DNA of 64,000 nt from SG8-41 sp036555615 (GTDB taxonomy: Bacteria; Pseudomonadota; Gammaproteobacteria; Burkholderiales; SG8-41). The translations under genes and the position numbers were made by a program. Below are positions 33,568 to 41,779 of the stretch, piece after piece. Numbering within the stretch: position 1 is the first letter of the stretch; each line of letters opens with the position of its first letter. The notes beneath the pieces were generated by a model. It searched no databases. It worked only from the letters and a program-made list of their open reading frames with translations, and had not been told where the DNA came from. The stretch is taken from assembly GCA_036555615.1 (NCBI GenBank), contig DATBKZ010000034.1, positions 97,364 to 161,363 on the forward strand, in the 5' to 3' direction.

Positions 33568-34506
33568 ATGGAACACATGACGGGGCTGCTGGCGGAGCAC
33601 GGCCTGGCGCTCGTGTTTACCAACGTGCTGCTGGCGCAGGCGGGGGTGCCGCTCCCCGCCGTGCCGATTCTGGTCGTTGCCGGCGCGTTCGTCGCCCAGG
33701 GTCAGATCGCGCTCGCGCCGCTCATTCTCGTATCAGTGATCGCCTCGCTCATCGGCGATACGCTCTGGTATGCCGCCGGCCGGCGTCACGGCTATCGGGT
33801 TCTGCGCACGCTGTGCCGCGTGGCGATCGAGCCGGATTCGTGCGTCAAGCAGACCGAGAACATCTTCGAGCGCTGGGGTGTGTCGTCGCTGATGCTGGCC
33901 AAGTACGTCCCGGGCTTTTCCACGGTCGCGCCGCCGCTTGCAGGAGCCATGCGGCTCGCACTGCCGCGTTTCCTCGCTTATAGCGCCGTCGCCGCTTTGC
34001 TTTGGGCGGGCCTGCCGATCGTGCTCGGGGCAGTTTTCGAAATGGAGGTCGAGCGCGTCCTCGAGTGGCTCGCGGGCATGGGAACCGGCGCAGTAGCGAT
34101 CATAGGGGCGGTCGTGCTGCTCTACATCGGCGTCAAGCTCGTGGAGCGCTATTTGCTGATCCGCTTCCTGCGCATGGTGCGGATAGGCGCCGGGGAGCTG
34201 CGCGAGCTGATGGCGCGAGAGCCGCGGCCGGTCGTGCTCGACGTGCGCTCAGCCGTGGCGCGCAAGCTCGACCCGCGCCGCCTGCCTGGCGCGATCGCCG
34301 TGGATATCGATGCGCCGCAGGCGGCCCTCGCGGCGGTGCCTCCCGACCGCGATGTCGTCGTCTATTGCAGTTGACCGAACGAAGCGAGCGCGGCGCGTGT
34401 CGCCCGCCTGCTGATGGACCGGGGTTACCGGCGCGTTCGCCCGCTGGAAGGCGGATTGGAAGCCTGGGTCGAGGCCGGCGGCGAGCTGGACGCGCAGTCG
34501 TGGTAA
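33568..34506 (+). CDS. DedA-rhodanese fusion with an in-frame TGA at the rhodanese active loop
   Basis: Residues 1-200 form a DedA (VTT) membrane domain (GVPLPAVPILVVAGAFVAQG, VLAKYVPGFSTVAPPLAGAM) and residues about 210-312 form a rhodanese domain (REPRPVVLDVRSAVARKLD). At codon 269 the frame has TGA directly after YCS; the same frame then continues for 43 sense codons, PNEASAARVARLLMDRGYRR and on to EAWVEAGGELDAQSW, ending with TAA. Homologous fusions normally read YC-x-CPNEASAAR here, so the TGA replaces the Cys codon two residues after the catalytic Cys267. It could be a selenocysteine codon, a nonsense mutation or a base-call error. If it stops translation, the product is 268 residues and lacks the end of rhodanese. 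Confidence 0.75.
34388..34407 (+). other. Hairpin downstream of the in-frame TGA (possible SECIS-like element)
   Basis: GCG, a bulged C and GGCG pair with CGCC and CGC around a five-base loop CGTGT. The loop begins 21 bases after the TGA, within the range seen for bacterial SECIS loops, and contains a G-T. GC-rich sequence forms such stems easily, so this is only suggestive. Confidence 0.2.
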
Positions 34507-34522
34507 ATTGAGTTGGAATCCA

Positions 34523-35440
34523 ATGAGCTGGACCCAGTCCGTCGAGCCGCTCTGCAGGACCTGCCCGGGCACGCCCGCGATCGAGATGGTCATCGAGGCG
34601 AGAACGCGCGATCTCGGCGGCTTCAGCGTCGGGCGGGTGCTGCCTTCCGCGCGGCGCAGGCTCGTCGGACCGTTCATCTTCTTCGATCACATGGGGCCGG
34701 TCGCATTTCCCCCGGGGCAGGGGATAGACGTCCGTCCACACCCCCACATCAATCTCGCCACGGTCACCTACCTGTTCGAGGGCGAGATCGTGCATCGCGA
34801 CAGCCTCGGCTCGCTGCAGGCGATCCGGCCGGGAGCGATCAATTGGATGACGGCAGGAAAGGGCATCGTCCATTCCGAGCGGACCGGCCCGGAACCGAGA
34901 ACGGCGGGATCGCGGTTGCACGGCTTGCAGCTCTGGGTCGCACTGCCAAGAGCGCACGAGGAGATGGATCCCGACTTCCGGCATTACCCCGCTGCATCGC
35001 TGCCGGAGTTCGAGCGGCGGGGCACACGGGTGCGGGTTCTGGCGGGAACCGCCTATGGCGCCGCATCGCCCGTGCGGACGCTGAGCCCGCTACTCTACGC
35101 CGAAGCGACGATACCGGCAGGAGGAGAATTGCCGCTGCCGGACGAGCACCGGGAACGGGCGGCATACGTCGTGGAAGGCGTGATCCATTGCAGCGGGGAG
35201 CGCGTCGATCCATTGCGCATGGCCGTATTCGCGCCCGGCCCCGTTCCGCCGCTTCGGGCAGAGTCGCCCGCGCGCGTCATGCTCATCGGCGGCGCACCGC
35301 TCGACGGGGAGCGGCATATCTGGTGGAACTTCGTGTCGAGCTCGCGCAGCCGCATCGAGCAGGCCAAGCGTGACTGGAAGGAAGGCCGCTTCGCTCCGGT
35401 TCCGGGAGAAACCGAGTTCATTCCGCTCCCCGAAGCGTGA
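34523..35440 (+). CDS. Pirin family protein (second copy, canonical type)
   Basis: A 305-residue bicupin of the longer pirin group. Motifs: GGFSVGRVLPSARRRLVGPF, metal ligands in RPHPHINLATVTYLFEGE and IVHSERTGPE, and a C-terminal second cupin ending in WWNFVSSSRSRIEQAKRDW. The ATG at 34523 was chosen over a TTG five codons upstream; neither has a strong ribosome site. It starts 16 bases after the DedA-rhodanese gene end and may be translated from the same transcript. Confidence 0.9.
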   Translation: MSWTQSVEPLCRTCPGTPAIEMVIEARTRDLGGFSVGRVLPSARRRLVGPFIFFDHMGPVAFPPGQGIDVRPHPHINLATVTYLFEGEIVHRDSLGSLQAIRPGAINWMTAGKGIVHSERTGPEPRTAGSRLHGLQLWVALPRAHEEMDPDFRHYPAASLPEFERRGTRVRVLAGTAYGAASPVRTLSPLLYAEATIPAGGELPLPDEHRERAAYVVEGVIHCSGERVDPLRMAVFAPGPVPPLRAESPARVMLIGGAPLDGERHIWWNFVSSSRSRIEQAKRDWKEGRFAPVPGETEFIPLPEA

Positions 35441-35540
35441 CTCCACGCTCGCATCCTGCAGCGACCCGATAAGCCGCTTTGGACAAACGGGAGGTTTCGC
35501 GCCGCGCGGCCGGAACGCTTCCATTCCCTGAGGTGCTGCC

Positions 35541-37310
35541 ATGAACGGTGAGCAATTCCTGGTGCAGGCGACCGTGTTTCTCGCGGCGGCGGTGATCGGC
35601 GTGCCGCTCCTCAAGCGGCTCGGACTCTCCTCAGTGCTGGGCTACATCGTCGCGGGCGCGGCGATCGGCCCGTGGGGACTCGCGCTCGCCGGCGACGTCG
35701 AAGGCGTGCGCGCTTTCGCCGAGATCGGCATCGTGCTGCTGCTCTTCCTGATCGGGCTCGAAGTGCTGCCGGCGCGCCTGTGGGAGCTGCGCCGCGCGGT
35801 ATTCGGGTTCGGCACCGCGCAGGTGGTCGCGACGGGGGCCGTTCTCGGAATCGCCGCGTGGGCGCTCGGTGTTGCGCCAGCTGCTGCCGCCGTCGTCGGC
35901 TTCGGGTTGGCGCTCTCGTCGACGGCGATAGGCCTGCAGATCCTGATCGAAAAGAAGCAGCTCTCGACCCCGCAGGGACGCGCCGGGTTCGCCGTCCTGC
36001 TGTTCCAGGACCTCGCTGTGATCCCGCTGCTGGCAGTGCTGCCGGCGCTAATGGAGGGCCAAGCCGGAGTGGTGCATGCCGCGGGCGGCTTTTCGCCGCT
36101 GGTAACGGTCCTGCTGCTTGCCGGGGTCGTGGCGGCAGGGCGCTACCTGCTGCGGCCGTACTTCCGGATGCTGGCGGAGGCCGGCAGCCGGGAAGTCTTC
36201 TCCGCCGGCGCTCTGCTGGTGGTACTCGCGGTCGGCGTCTTCATGCACCAGCTCGGTATCTCCATGGCGCTCGGCGCGTTCGTCGCGGGCATGCTGCTCG
36301 CCGGCTCCGAGTATCGCCACGAGATCGAGGCCGACATCGAGCCGTTCAAGGGCCTGCTACTGGGGCTTTTCTTCATGGCGGTTGGGATGTCCGTCAACTT
36401 CGCGTTGATCGCCGCCGAGCCGCTGAAGATCGCCGGCCTGGTCATCGCGCTGGTCGCGATCAAGGCGGCCGTGGTCTTCGCGCTCGCTCGCGCCTTCGGG
36501 GAAAGGGCGCCCGCGGCGTACGCGCTGGCGGTGGTGCTGTCACAGGGCGGTGAGTTCGCGTTCGTGCTGTTCTCCGTGGCGGCCGGCGGAAGGCTGCTGC
36601 CCGCGGCGCTGGCTGATCTGCTGGTCGCGGTCGTCACCATCAGCATGCTGACCACCCCGTTCCTGGTGAACCTGCTCCGCTGTCTGCCGCAGCGCGCGGA
36701 AGCGGCGGCAAGCGGAGGCGCGGCACCGCCGGCCGAGGACAACCCGGTGATCATCGCCGGCTTCGGCCGCTTCGGCCAGATCGTCGGGCGCATCCTCGCC
36801 ACGCGCGGCATTCCCTTCACCGCGCTCGATGCCGACTCGGAGCAGCTTGATTTCGTGACCCGGTTCGGCGAGAAGGCCTATTTCGGAGACGCATCGCGCC
36901 TCGACCTGCTGCGTGCGGCACGGGCCGACATGGCCGCGATCCTGGTGATCGCGATCGACGACATCGAGGCCTCCATGAAGTGCGCCGAGATTGCGAAGCA
37001 GCATTTCCCGCAGTTGAAGATCTTCGCGCGCGCCCGCAACCGGCTGCATGCCTACCGCCTGCTCGACCTCGGCGTCTCGCGCGTGTGGCGCGAGACCTTT
37101 CATTCGAGCGCCGACCTGGCCGGCCGCGTGCTGACGGAGTTGGGGCTGCCCGAGTCAACCGCGGAGGAGACGGTGCGCATTTTCACGCTGCACGACGAGC
37201 GGCTGCTGCGGCGCGCGGCTGCCCACCATGCGGACATGCCCAAGCTGATCGAGATCGCGCGGGCTGGCCGCGCCGAGTTGCGGAGCCTGTTCGAGCAGGA
37301 CCGGCGATGA
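35541..37310 (+). CDS. CPA2-family cation:proton antiporter with TrkA-N domain (KefB/KefC-like)
   Basis: A 589-residue protein with about 12 membrane helices (residues 1-380), including SVLGYIVAGAAIGPWGLAL and VAGMLLAGSEYRHEIEADIE. A cytoplasmic Rossmann RCK/TrkA-N domain follows (VIIAGFGRFGQIVGRILATR). KefB/KefC exchange potassium for protons and are gated by glutathione adducts, giving protection from electrophiles. The nearby glutathionyl-hydroquinone reductase fits that role, but the gating ligand is not proven by sequence. No KefF/KefG ancillary gene is adjacent. Confidence 0.92.
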   Translation: MNGEQFLVQATVFLAAAVIGVPLLKRLGLSSVLGYIVAGAAIGPWGLALAGDVEGVRAFAEIGIVLLLFLIGLEVLPARLWELRRAVFGFGTAQVVATGAVLGIAAWALGVAPAAAAVVGFGLALSSTAIGLQILIEKKQLSTPQGRAGFAVLLFQDLAVIPLLAVLPALMEGQAGVVHAAGGFSPLVTVLLLAGVVAAGRYLLRPYFRMLAEAGSREVFSAGALLVVLAVGVFMHQLGISMALGAFVAGMLLAGSEYRHEIEADIEPFKGLLLGLFFMAVGMSVNFALIAAEPLKIAGLVIALVAIKAAVVFALARAFGERAPAAYALAVVLSQGGEFAFVLFSVAAGGRLLPAALADLLVAVVTISMLTTPFLVNLLRCLPQRAEAAASGGAAPPAEDNPVIIAGFGRFGQIVGRILATRGIPFTALDADSEQLDFVTRFGEKAYFGDASRLDLLRAARADMAAILVIAIDDIEASMKCAEIAKQHFPQLKIFARARNRLHAYRLLDLGVSRVWRETFHSSADLAGRVLTELGLPESTAEETVRIFTLHDERLLRRAAAHHADMPKLIEIARAGRAELRSLFEQDRR

Positions 37311-37389
37311 TGTTGCCTGCCGCCGGCGCGCGGCAAAATCATATATATTTGGCGCTTTTCCGGGACTCACTCCAGAGGAGAACGACAAC

Positions 37390-37995
37390 ATGCTTGAACG
37401 ACCCGCGCCGACAAACATTGCCATTCACGATCTGTTCAAGCGCCGCTGGAGCCCGCGCGCGTTCGACCCGAACCGGCCCGTCACGCGCGAGCAGCTGAAG
37501 GTGCTGCTCGAGGCCGGGCGCTGGGCCCCTTCCTGCAATGGCGACGAGCCGTGGCGCTACCTGATCTGGGACAAGAGCCGCGACCCCCAGGGCTGGCAAA
37601 AGGCCTACGACTGCCTGAACGAGAACAACAAGAAATGGGTGAAGAACGTGCCGCTCCTGATGCTCTCCTGCGCGGGCAACGCTTTCGAAGCCACCGGAAA
37701 GCCCAACCGCTGGACGCAACACGATACCGGCGCGGCCAGCGTCTCGATGGCGCTGCAGGCGGTCGCGATGGGGCTGATCATCCACCAGATGGGCGGGTGG
37801 GACGTCGAGAAGGCGCGCGCGGCGTTCGCGATCCCGCCGGAATACACGCCGATGGCGATGATCGCGGTCGGCTACCAGGCCAGCCCGGATATACTGGACG
37901 AGGAAACGAAAGCCAAGGAAATGCGGCCCCGCACGCGCAAGCCGATCGCGGATCGGTTCTTCGAGGGCGGATGGGGCAAGCCGGTCGCCGTCTAA
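37390..37995 (+). CDS. Nitroreductase family protein
   Basis: A 201-residue FMN-dependent oxidoreductase. The FMN-binding N-terminus is RRWSPRAFDPNRPVTREQL with RWAPSCNGDEPWRYLIW, and the later DTGAASVSMALQAVAMGL helix is conserved. It probably reduces nitro compounds, quinones or other electrophiles using NAD(P)H. CAGAGGAGAACG precedes the ATG. It lies 79 bases after the antiporter gene, in a short AT-rich segment with CATATATAT that may hold its own promoter. Confidence 0.9.
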   Translation: MLERPAPTNIAIHDLFKRRWSPRAFDPNRPVTREQLKVLLEAGRWAPSCNGDEPWRYLIWDKSRDPQGWQKAYDCLNENNKKWVKNVPLLMLSCAGNAFEATGKPNRWTQHDTGAASVSMALQAVAMGLIIHQMGGWDVEKARAAFAIPPEYTPMAMIAVGYQASPDILDEETKAKEMRPRTRKPIADRFFEGGWGKPVAV

Positions 37996-38091
37996 GCCGC
38001 CGCGCGAGCCGCGGCTCGCGGCTCGTGAACGGCCCCAGGGATGGGACCCGCGAGGGCCCTTCCTGCCGCGACCCGCGCCCGCGAGTCACGG

Positions 38092-38745
38092 ATGTTTGAG
38101 GACTTCGTCCACGCGATCTTCTGGCCGTTCTTTCTCGGCGGGCTGGTGGGCCTCATGTCCATCAGCAATCCGCTGTCGAAGATCCCGCTGTTCGTCTCGC
38201 TCACCGAGGACATGTCGCAGCGCGAGCGCGCGGCCGTCGCGCGCAAGGCCTGCTTCTACGGGTTTGCTTTGCTGGTGTTCACGCTGTTCTTCGGCGTGTT
38301 CATCCTTGAGGCGTTCGGCATCTCGTACGGGGCCCTGCGCGTGGCGGGCGGGCTCACCGTCGCGCTGCTTGGCTACCGCATGCTGTTCGGCTACGGTTAC
38401 GTCGGACTGACGGCGAAAGGGGGCCGGGGCAACATCGCCGTATTCCCATTGGCGCTGCCGGCCATCAGCGGCCCGGGCGCGATCGCGGTGGTGATCGGCA
38501 TATCGACCGAGATTGCCGAGCTCAGGACGGCGGCGCTCAAGGCGATCGCGTACGGCGCGACCGTCGCGAGCATCCTCCTCACCTGCGTCGCGATCTGGCT
38601 CACGTTCCGGTCGGCCCGCATGATCTCGCGGGCCATGGGGCCGGATGCGATGGAGGCGATCACCCGCATCATGGGCTTCCTGCTGGTGTGCATCGGCGTG
38701 CAGTTCGTCGCCTCCGGGGTGCGGAGTTTCGTCGCCGGACAATAA
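38092..38745 (+). CDS. MarC family inner membrane protein
   Basis: A 217-residue protein with six hydrophobic segments. The family signature is SISNPLSKIPLFVSLTEDMS and LALPAISGPGAIAVVI. The ATG at 38092 gives the normal MarC length; a start at 38041 would add a hydrophilic, Arg/Ala-rich tail. MarC proteins have no settled function; despite the name they are not shown to cause antibiotic resistance. The ZIP transporter gene converges 12 bases downstream. Confidence 0.88.
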   Translation: MFEDFVHAIFWPFFLGGLVGLMSISNPLSKIPLFVSLTEDMSQRERAAVARKACFYGFALLVFTLFFGVFILEAFGISYGALRVAGGLTVALLGYRMLFGYGYVGLTAKGGRGNIAVFPLALPAISGPGAIAVVIGISTEIAELRTAALKAIAYGATVASILLTCVAIWLTFRSARMISRAMGPDAMEAITRIMGFLLVCIGVQFVASGVRSFVAGQ

Positions 38746-38757
38746 CCGGCACGCCGC

Positions 38758-39504
38758 TCACGGCTCGAGGCCGAGCTTTACCGCCAGCATCAGTCCAGCT
38801 CCGACCGAAAACGCCACGAAGTGGATCACATTGGTCCGGAGCTCGGCGTGCGACTTGATCTCGGGAATCAGGTCGGAGGCGCCGATGTAGATGAAGTTGC
38901 CGGCTGCGAACGGCACCAGCAACGAAACATCGAGGCGGAACGATGCGACGTAGGCGATGAGCCCGCCGGCGAGAAAGGTGAGCGCCGAGAGGAGGTTGAA
39001 GGCGAGCGCCTGGCGCTTTTCCCATCCGCCATGCACCAGCACGCCGAAGTCGCCTAGTTCCTGGGGGACTTCGTGTGCCGCCGCCGCGAGCCACGTGACG
39101 ACGCCGAGACGAATGTCGATCAGGAAGGCGCCCGCCACGGCCACGCCGCCGAGAAGATTGTGCAATCCGTCGCCTATCAGGATGAGGTACGTCAGCGGCT
39201 TCCTGCATTCCACGTCGCTGCGGTGGCAATGGTGCCAGTGCAGGAACTGCTCGAGTCCGAGGAACACCGCAAACCCGGCCAGCACGCATGCATAGATGAC
39301 CGTTTCGTCGAGGCCGGCGGCGAACCCGGCCGGGATCATGTGAAAGAACGCGCCCCCGAGCAACGATCCGGCCGCGAACGCCACGAGCGGGCTCAAGACG
39401 CGCCGCAACGTCCGTTCCTCGAGCAGCAGCGTGACACTGCCGACGAGCGCGATCGCGCTCATCAGCAGCCCGCTTCCGACGATCCAAAGCAGCAGCGGAT
39501 CCAG
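38758..39504 (-). CDS. ZIP family metal transporter
   Basis: A protein of about 248 residues with eight predicted helices. ZIP motifs include FAAGSLLGGAFFHMIPAG, IGDGLHNLLGGVAVAGAF (the metal-binding HN of helix 4) and AAAAHEVPQELGDFGVLVHG (helix 5 HExPxExGD). The homologous N-terminus LDPLLLWIVGSGLLMSAIAL has no ATG, GTG or TTG; the best start that keeps helix 1 is CTG at 39504. An ATG at 39462, with GGAAGCGGG upstream, would remove most of helix 1. Substrates are divalent metals such as zinc or iron. Confidence 0.85.
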   Translation of the reverse strand: MDPLLLWIVGSGLLMSAIALVGSVTLLLEERTLRRVLSPLVAFAAGSLLGGAFFHMIPAGFAAGLDETVIYACVLAGFAVFLGLEQFLHWHHCHRSDVECRKPLTYLILIGDGLHNLLGGVAVAGAFLIDIRLGVVTWLAAAAHEVPQELGDFGVLVHGGWEKRQALAFNLLSALTFLAGGLIAYVASFRLDVSLLVPFAAGNFIYIGASDLIPEIKSHAELRTNVIHFVAFSVGAGLMLAVKLGLEP

Positions 39505-39569
39505 ACCGTTGTTCTTTCGCTCTGCGGCGGGATTGAACTGTGGCGTCGTCGCCGTCGGGCGCGATGGCC

Positions 39570-40079
39570 TTACGGGAACGCGGGGATCGTGGGCTCGGTC
39601 CCCTTCACGTCCGCGTCGGGATGTTTCTGCTTCACGAGCGCCGTGATTTCGTCGACGCGCTCGCGCGGGACGTCGACCATGACCAGGAGCTCGCCATGCT
39701 CGATCGCGTTCTCGAAGCGCTTGAGACGGGTATTGGGGACGTTCATTCCGACCATTCCGCCCAGCCATGCGCCGATCCCTGCGCCGGCAAGCGCGCTCGC
39801 CAGGATGATGCCCCCGGCAATCACCGGCCCCGCCGGCGGCAGCGATACCGCCACCAGGCCCGCGAGCGTGCCGGTCGCGCCGCCGAGCCCGAGCCCGCGC
39901 TGCACCGCAGGCACGAAATCCGACTTCTGCGTGAGCGAGGCTTCCGGGAGCGCCTTCAACGGAGTGCCGCGCTTCGCCAGGACGTGCATGTGCCGCTCCT
40001 CGATGCGCGCAAGCAAGAGATCGTCGACGATCGTCTCGGCGCTATGCACGTTTGGAACCAGGAAATAAAGGCGCTTCAT
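39570..40079 (-). CDS. Membrane-associated protein with glycine-rich hydrophobic core, function unknown
   Basis: A 169-residue protein starting MKRLYFLVPNVHSAETIVDD, with a hydrophilic N-terminal ferredoxin-like half and a Gly/Ala-rich hydrophobic segment (PAGPVIAGGIILASALAGAG and IGAWLGGMVGM). This resembles DUF1269/general-stress membrane proteins, a family without known function. GGGAGGGTACCCG lies before the ATG. It is on the same strand as and 65 bases upstream of the ZIP gene, so the two may be cotranscribed. Confidence 0.8.
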   Translation of the reverse strand: MKRLYFLVPNVHSAETIVDDLLLARIEERHMHVLAKRGTPLKALPEASLTQKSDFVPAVQRGLGLGGATGTLAGLVAVSLPPAGPVIAGGIILASALAGAGIGAWLGGMVGMNVPNTRLKRFENAIEHGELLVMVDVPRERVDEITALVKQKHPDADVKGTEPTIPAFP

Positions 40080-40256
40080 CGGGTACCCTCCCACGCGTAA
40101 TTGATTGGCAGTCGATGGCTTCCAGCCCGCTCTTGCCCTGTAAGGATCCTAGTAGGCTGGATGCCGGCGATTCTTGCGCTAGATCAATGCCGGCCACGGT
40201 TGCCGGTGCGACCGGATCGCCACTCCCGTCGGGCAGGCCCTGCCCGGCTTCCGCAG

Positions 40257-41156
40257 CTACCTTGCTGCGGCCTCCCATGCCGGCGAGTGGCGCGCCTCGA
40301 GCGGCAGGTCCCACGCGCGGAAGTTCGACGCGTCGACGATCTCGGCAGGAAGAAGGATTTCGCGCGGGATGCGCTCGCCGCGCAGATACCGGATCGCGGC
40401 CTCGGTGGCGATGCTGGCGATGTGCATGGCATCGAAGCTGACGGTGGCGAGCAGCTTCCCGCTCTTGATCGCCGCGATGGCTTCGGGCAGGGCGTTGACG
40501 CCCACCAGCGGAACGCGCCGGCCTGCCGCTTCCAGCGCCTCGATTGCCCCCAGCGCCATGACGTCATTCGCGCACAACATGCCTTCGACGCGCGGCAGCG
40601 CGGCGAGCAGCTCCGCCGTCACGCGCCGCGCGGTCTCCTGCTGGTAGTCCGCCGCGCGCGACGCGAGGACGCGTATTCCCGGTGTTTCACGGATGACACC
40701 ATGAAATCCGCGCATCCGCTCCTGGCTGGTTACCGCGGCGGGCACGCCTTCGAGTATGACGATGCCCCCCTTGCCGCCGATGTGCCGGAACAGATATGCC
40801 GCGATGTGCCGTCCCAGCTGGAAGTCGTCCGATCCGACGAAGGTTATGAAGCGCCCTTGCGCAAGCCGGTTGAGATAATTCACGACAGGAATCTTGGCGG
40901 CCTCGAGCTTGCACACCGAGTCGCTCATCGCCGTGGCATGCACCGGAACGAAAACCACGGCATCGGGCCGCTCCTCGATTGCGCGCGCAACGAGCGCCTG
41001 CTGCTGGTCGACGTCGTCGGGCTTGTCCGGAACGTAATGCACGACGCGCGCGCCCATGCGCGCCGCGACGCGGTCGGCTCCCAGCCGGGCGGCCGCGTAC
41101 GCGGGGTTAGTGCGGTTCTTGGTGAATACCGCGATGACCGGATCGCGAGGCCGCAA
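40257..41156 (-). CDS. Orphan periplasmic-binding-protein-like sugar-binding protein without signal peptide
   Basis: A 299-residue protein of the RbsB/LacI ligand-binding fold, starting PVIAVFTKNRTNPAYAAARL, with a hinge pattern FVGSDDFQLGRHIAAYLF and EGMLCANDVMALGAIEALEA typical of type I binding proteins. The start is TTG at 41156 with GAGGGA eight bases upstream. It has neither an N-terminal signal peptide nor a LacI helix-turn-helix, and no ABC transporter genes are adjacent. It may be a cytoplasmic ligand sensor or a gene that lost its export signal. Confidence 0.8.
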   Translation of the reverse strand: MRPRDPVIAVFTKNRTNPAYAAARLGADRVAARMGARVVHYVPDKPDDVDQQQALVARAIEERPDAVVFVPVHATAMSDSVCKLEAAKIPVVNYLNRLAQGRFITFVGSDDFQLGRHIAAYLFRHIGGKGGIVILEGVPAAVTSQERMRGFHGVIRETPGIRVLASRAADYQQETARRVTAELLAALPRVEGMLCANDVMALGAIEALEAAGRRVPLVGVNALPEAIAAIKSGKLLATVSFDAMHIASIATEAAIRYLRGERIPREILLPAEIVDASNFRAWDLPLEARHSPAWEAAAR

Positions 41157-41165
41157 TTCAGGTTT

Positions 41166-41191
41166 CCCTCGCCCCCTGGCGGGGGAGAGGG
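41166..41191. repeat. Intergenic GC-rich inverted repeat (REP-like)
   Basis: CCCTCGCCCCC pairs with GGGGGAGAGGG around TGGC with one mismatch. The following CAGGGTGCGGGGG resembles intergenic elements common in proteobacterial genomes. It separates the VOC gene from the orphan binding-protein gene and may act as an RNA hairpin. Confidence 0.6.
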
Positions 41192-41210
41192 CAGGGTGCG
41201 GGGGCTGTCT

Positions 41211-41645
41211 TCAGCGCAGGTTTGCCTGCGCCGTCGTTCCGAGCGGCACGGCGTCCTCGACTCGCTCGTTGAGGAAATTGAACTCGAGCTTGGTGCCGAC
41301 CGGGTCGTAGAGAAAGACCTGGTAGCCCGCGTTCTCGATGTTCTGCTCCTCGAACTCGATGCCGAGCTTCTTCAGGCGCTTGCGGAAGTCCGCCGCGCCG
41401 GAGGCCTTGAACGCGATGTGGTCGACGCTGCCGTTGTGCTTGTCCTTGACCAACGAGCCCCTGGGAAAGCGCGCGCCGACGTGGATGATGGGGTCTTCGC
41501 CGTCGTAGAGCCAGACCCCTCCGAACGTAAAGTTCGGCCGGTAGCCGGTCTTCAGCCCCAGCACGTCGCCGTAGAACTTCTCGATCGCGGGCAAATCTTC
41601 CTTGGAGCAGCGGATATTGAGATGCAGAAAGCCTTCGAATTTCAT
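41211..41645 (-). CDS. VOC family protein (glyoxalase/dioxygenase fold)
   Basis: A 144-residue single-module VOC protein, MKFEGFLHLNIRCSKEDLPA, with paired beta-alpha-beta-beta-beta units and possible ligands in FLHLNI, SVDHIAFKA and GTKLEFNF. GGGAGGTTGGCC lies directly before the ATG at 41645; a longer reading by 15 residues was rejected for lack of a ribosome site. Members include lyases, epimerases, ring-cleaving dioxygenases and resistance proteins; none can be picked here. Confidence 0.87.
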   Translation of the reverse strand: MKFEGFLHLNIRCSKEDLPAIEKFYGDVLGLKTGYRPNFTFGGVWLYDGEDPIIHVGARFPRGSLVKDKHNGSVDHIAFKASGAADFRKRLKKLGIEFEEQNIENAGYQVFLYDPVGTKLEFNFLNERVEDAVPLGTTAQANLR

Positions 41646-41779
41646 GGCCAACCTCCCAGGCGCCGAATCTGCTGAGCAAGATGCTAGCACAAGTCAACTG
41701 TCGAGCCGCTGGAAAATCAGTGATAATCTAACCGCGCCCAGAATAGTCCCGGCGCGCCCACATTCCGGAGGAGAAAACG

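Noticed and set aside
38005..38018. Palindrome CGAGCCGCGGCTCG after the nitroreductase gene, considered as a terminator
   Set aside because: No T-tract follows and the neighbouring sequence repeats GGCTCG, so it may be only a GC-rich chance hairpin.
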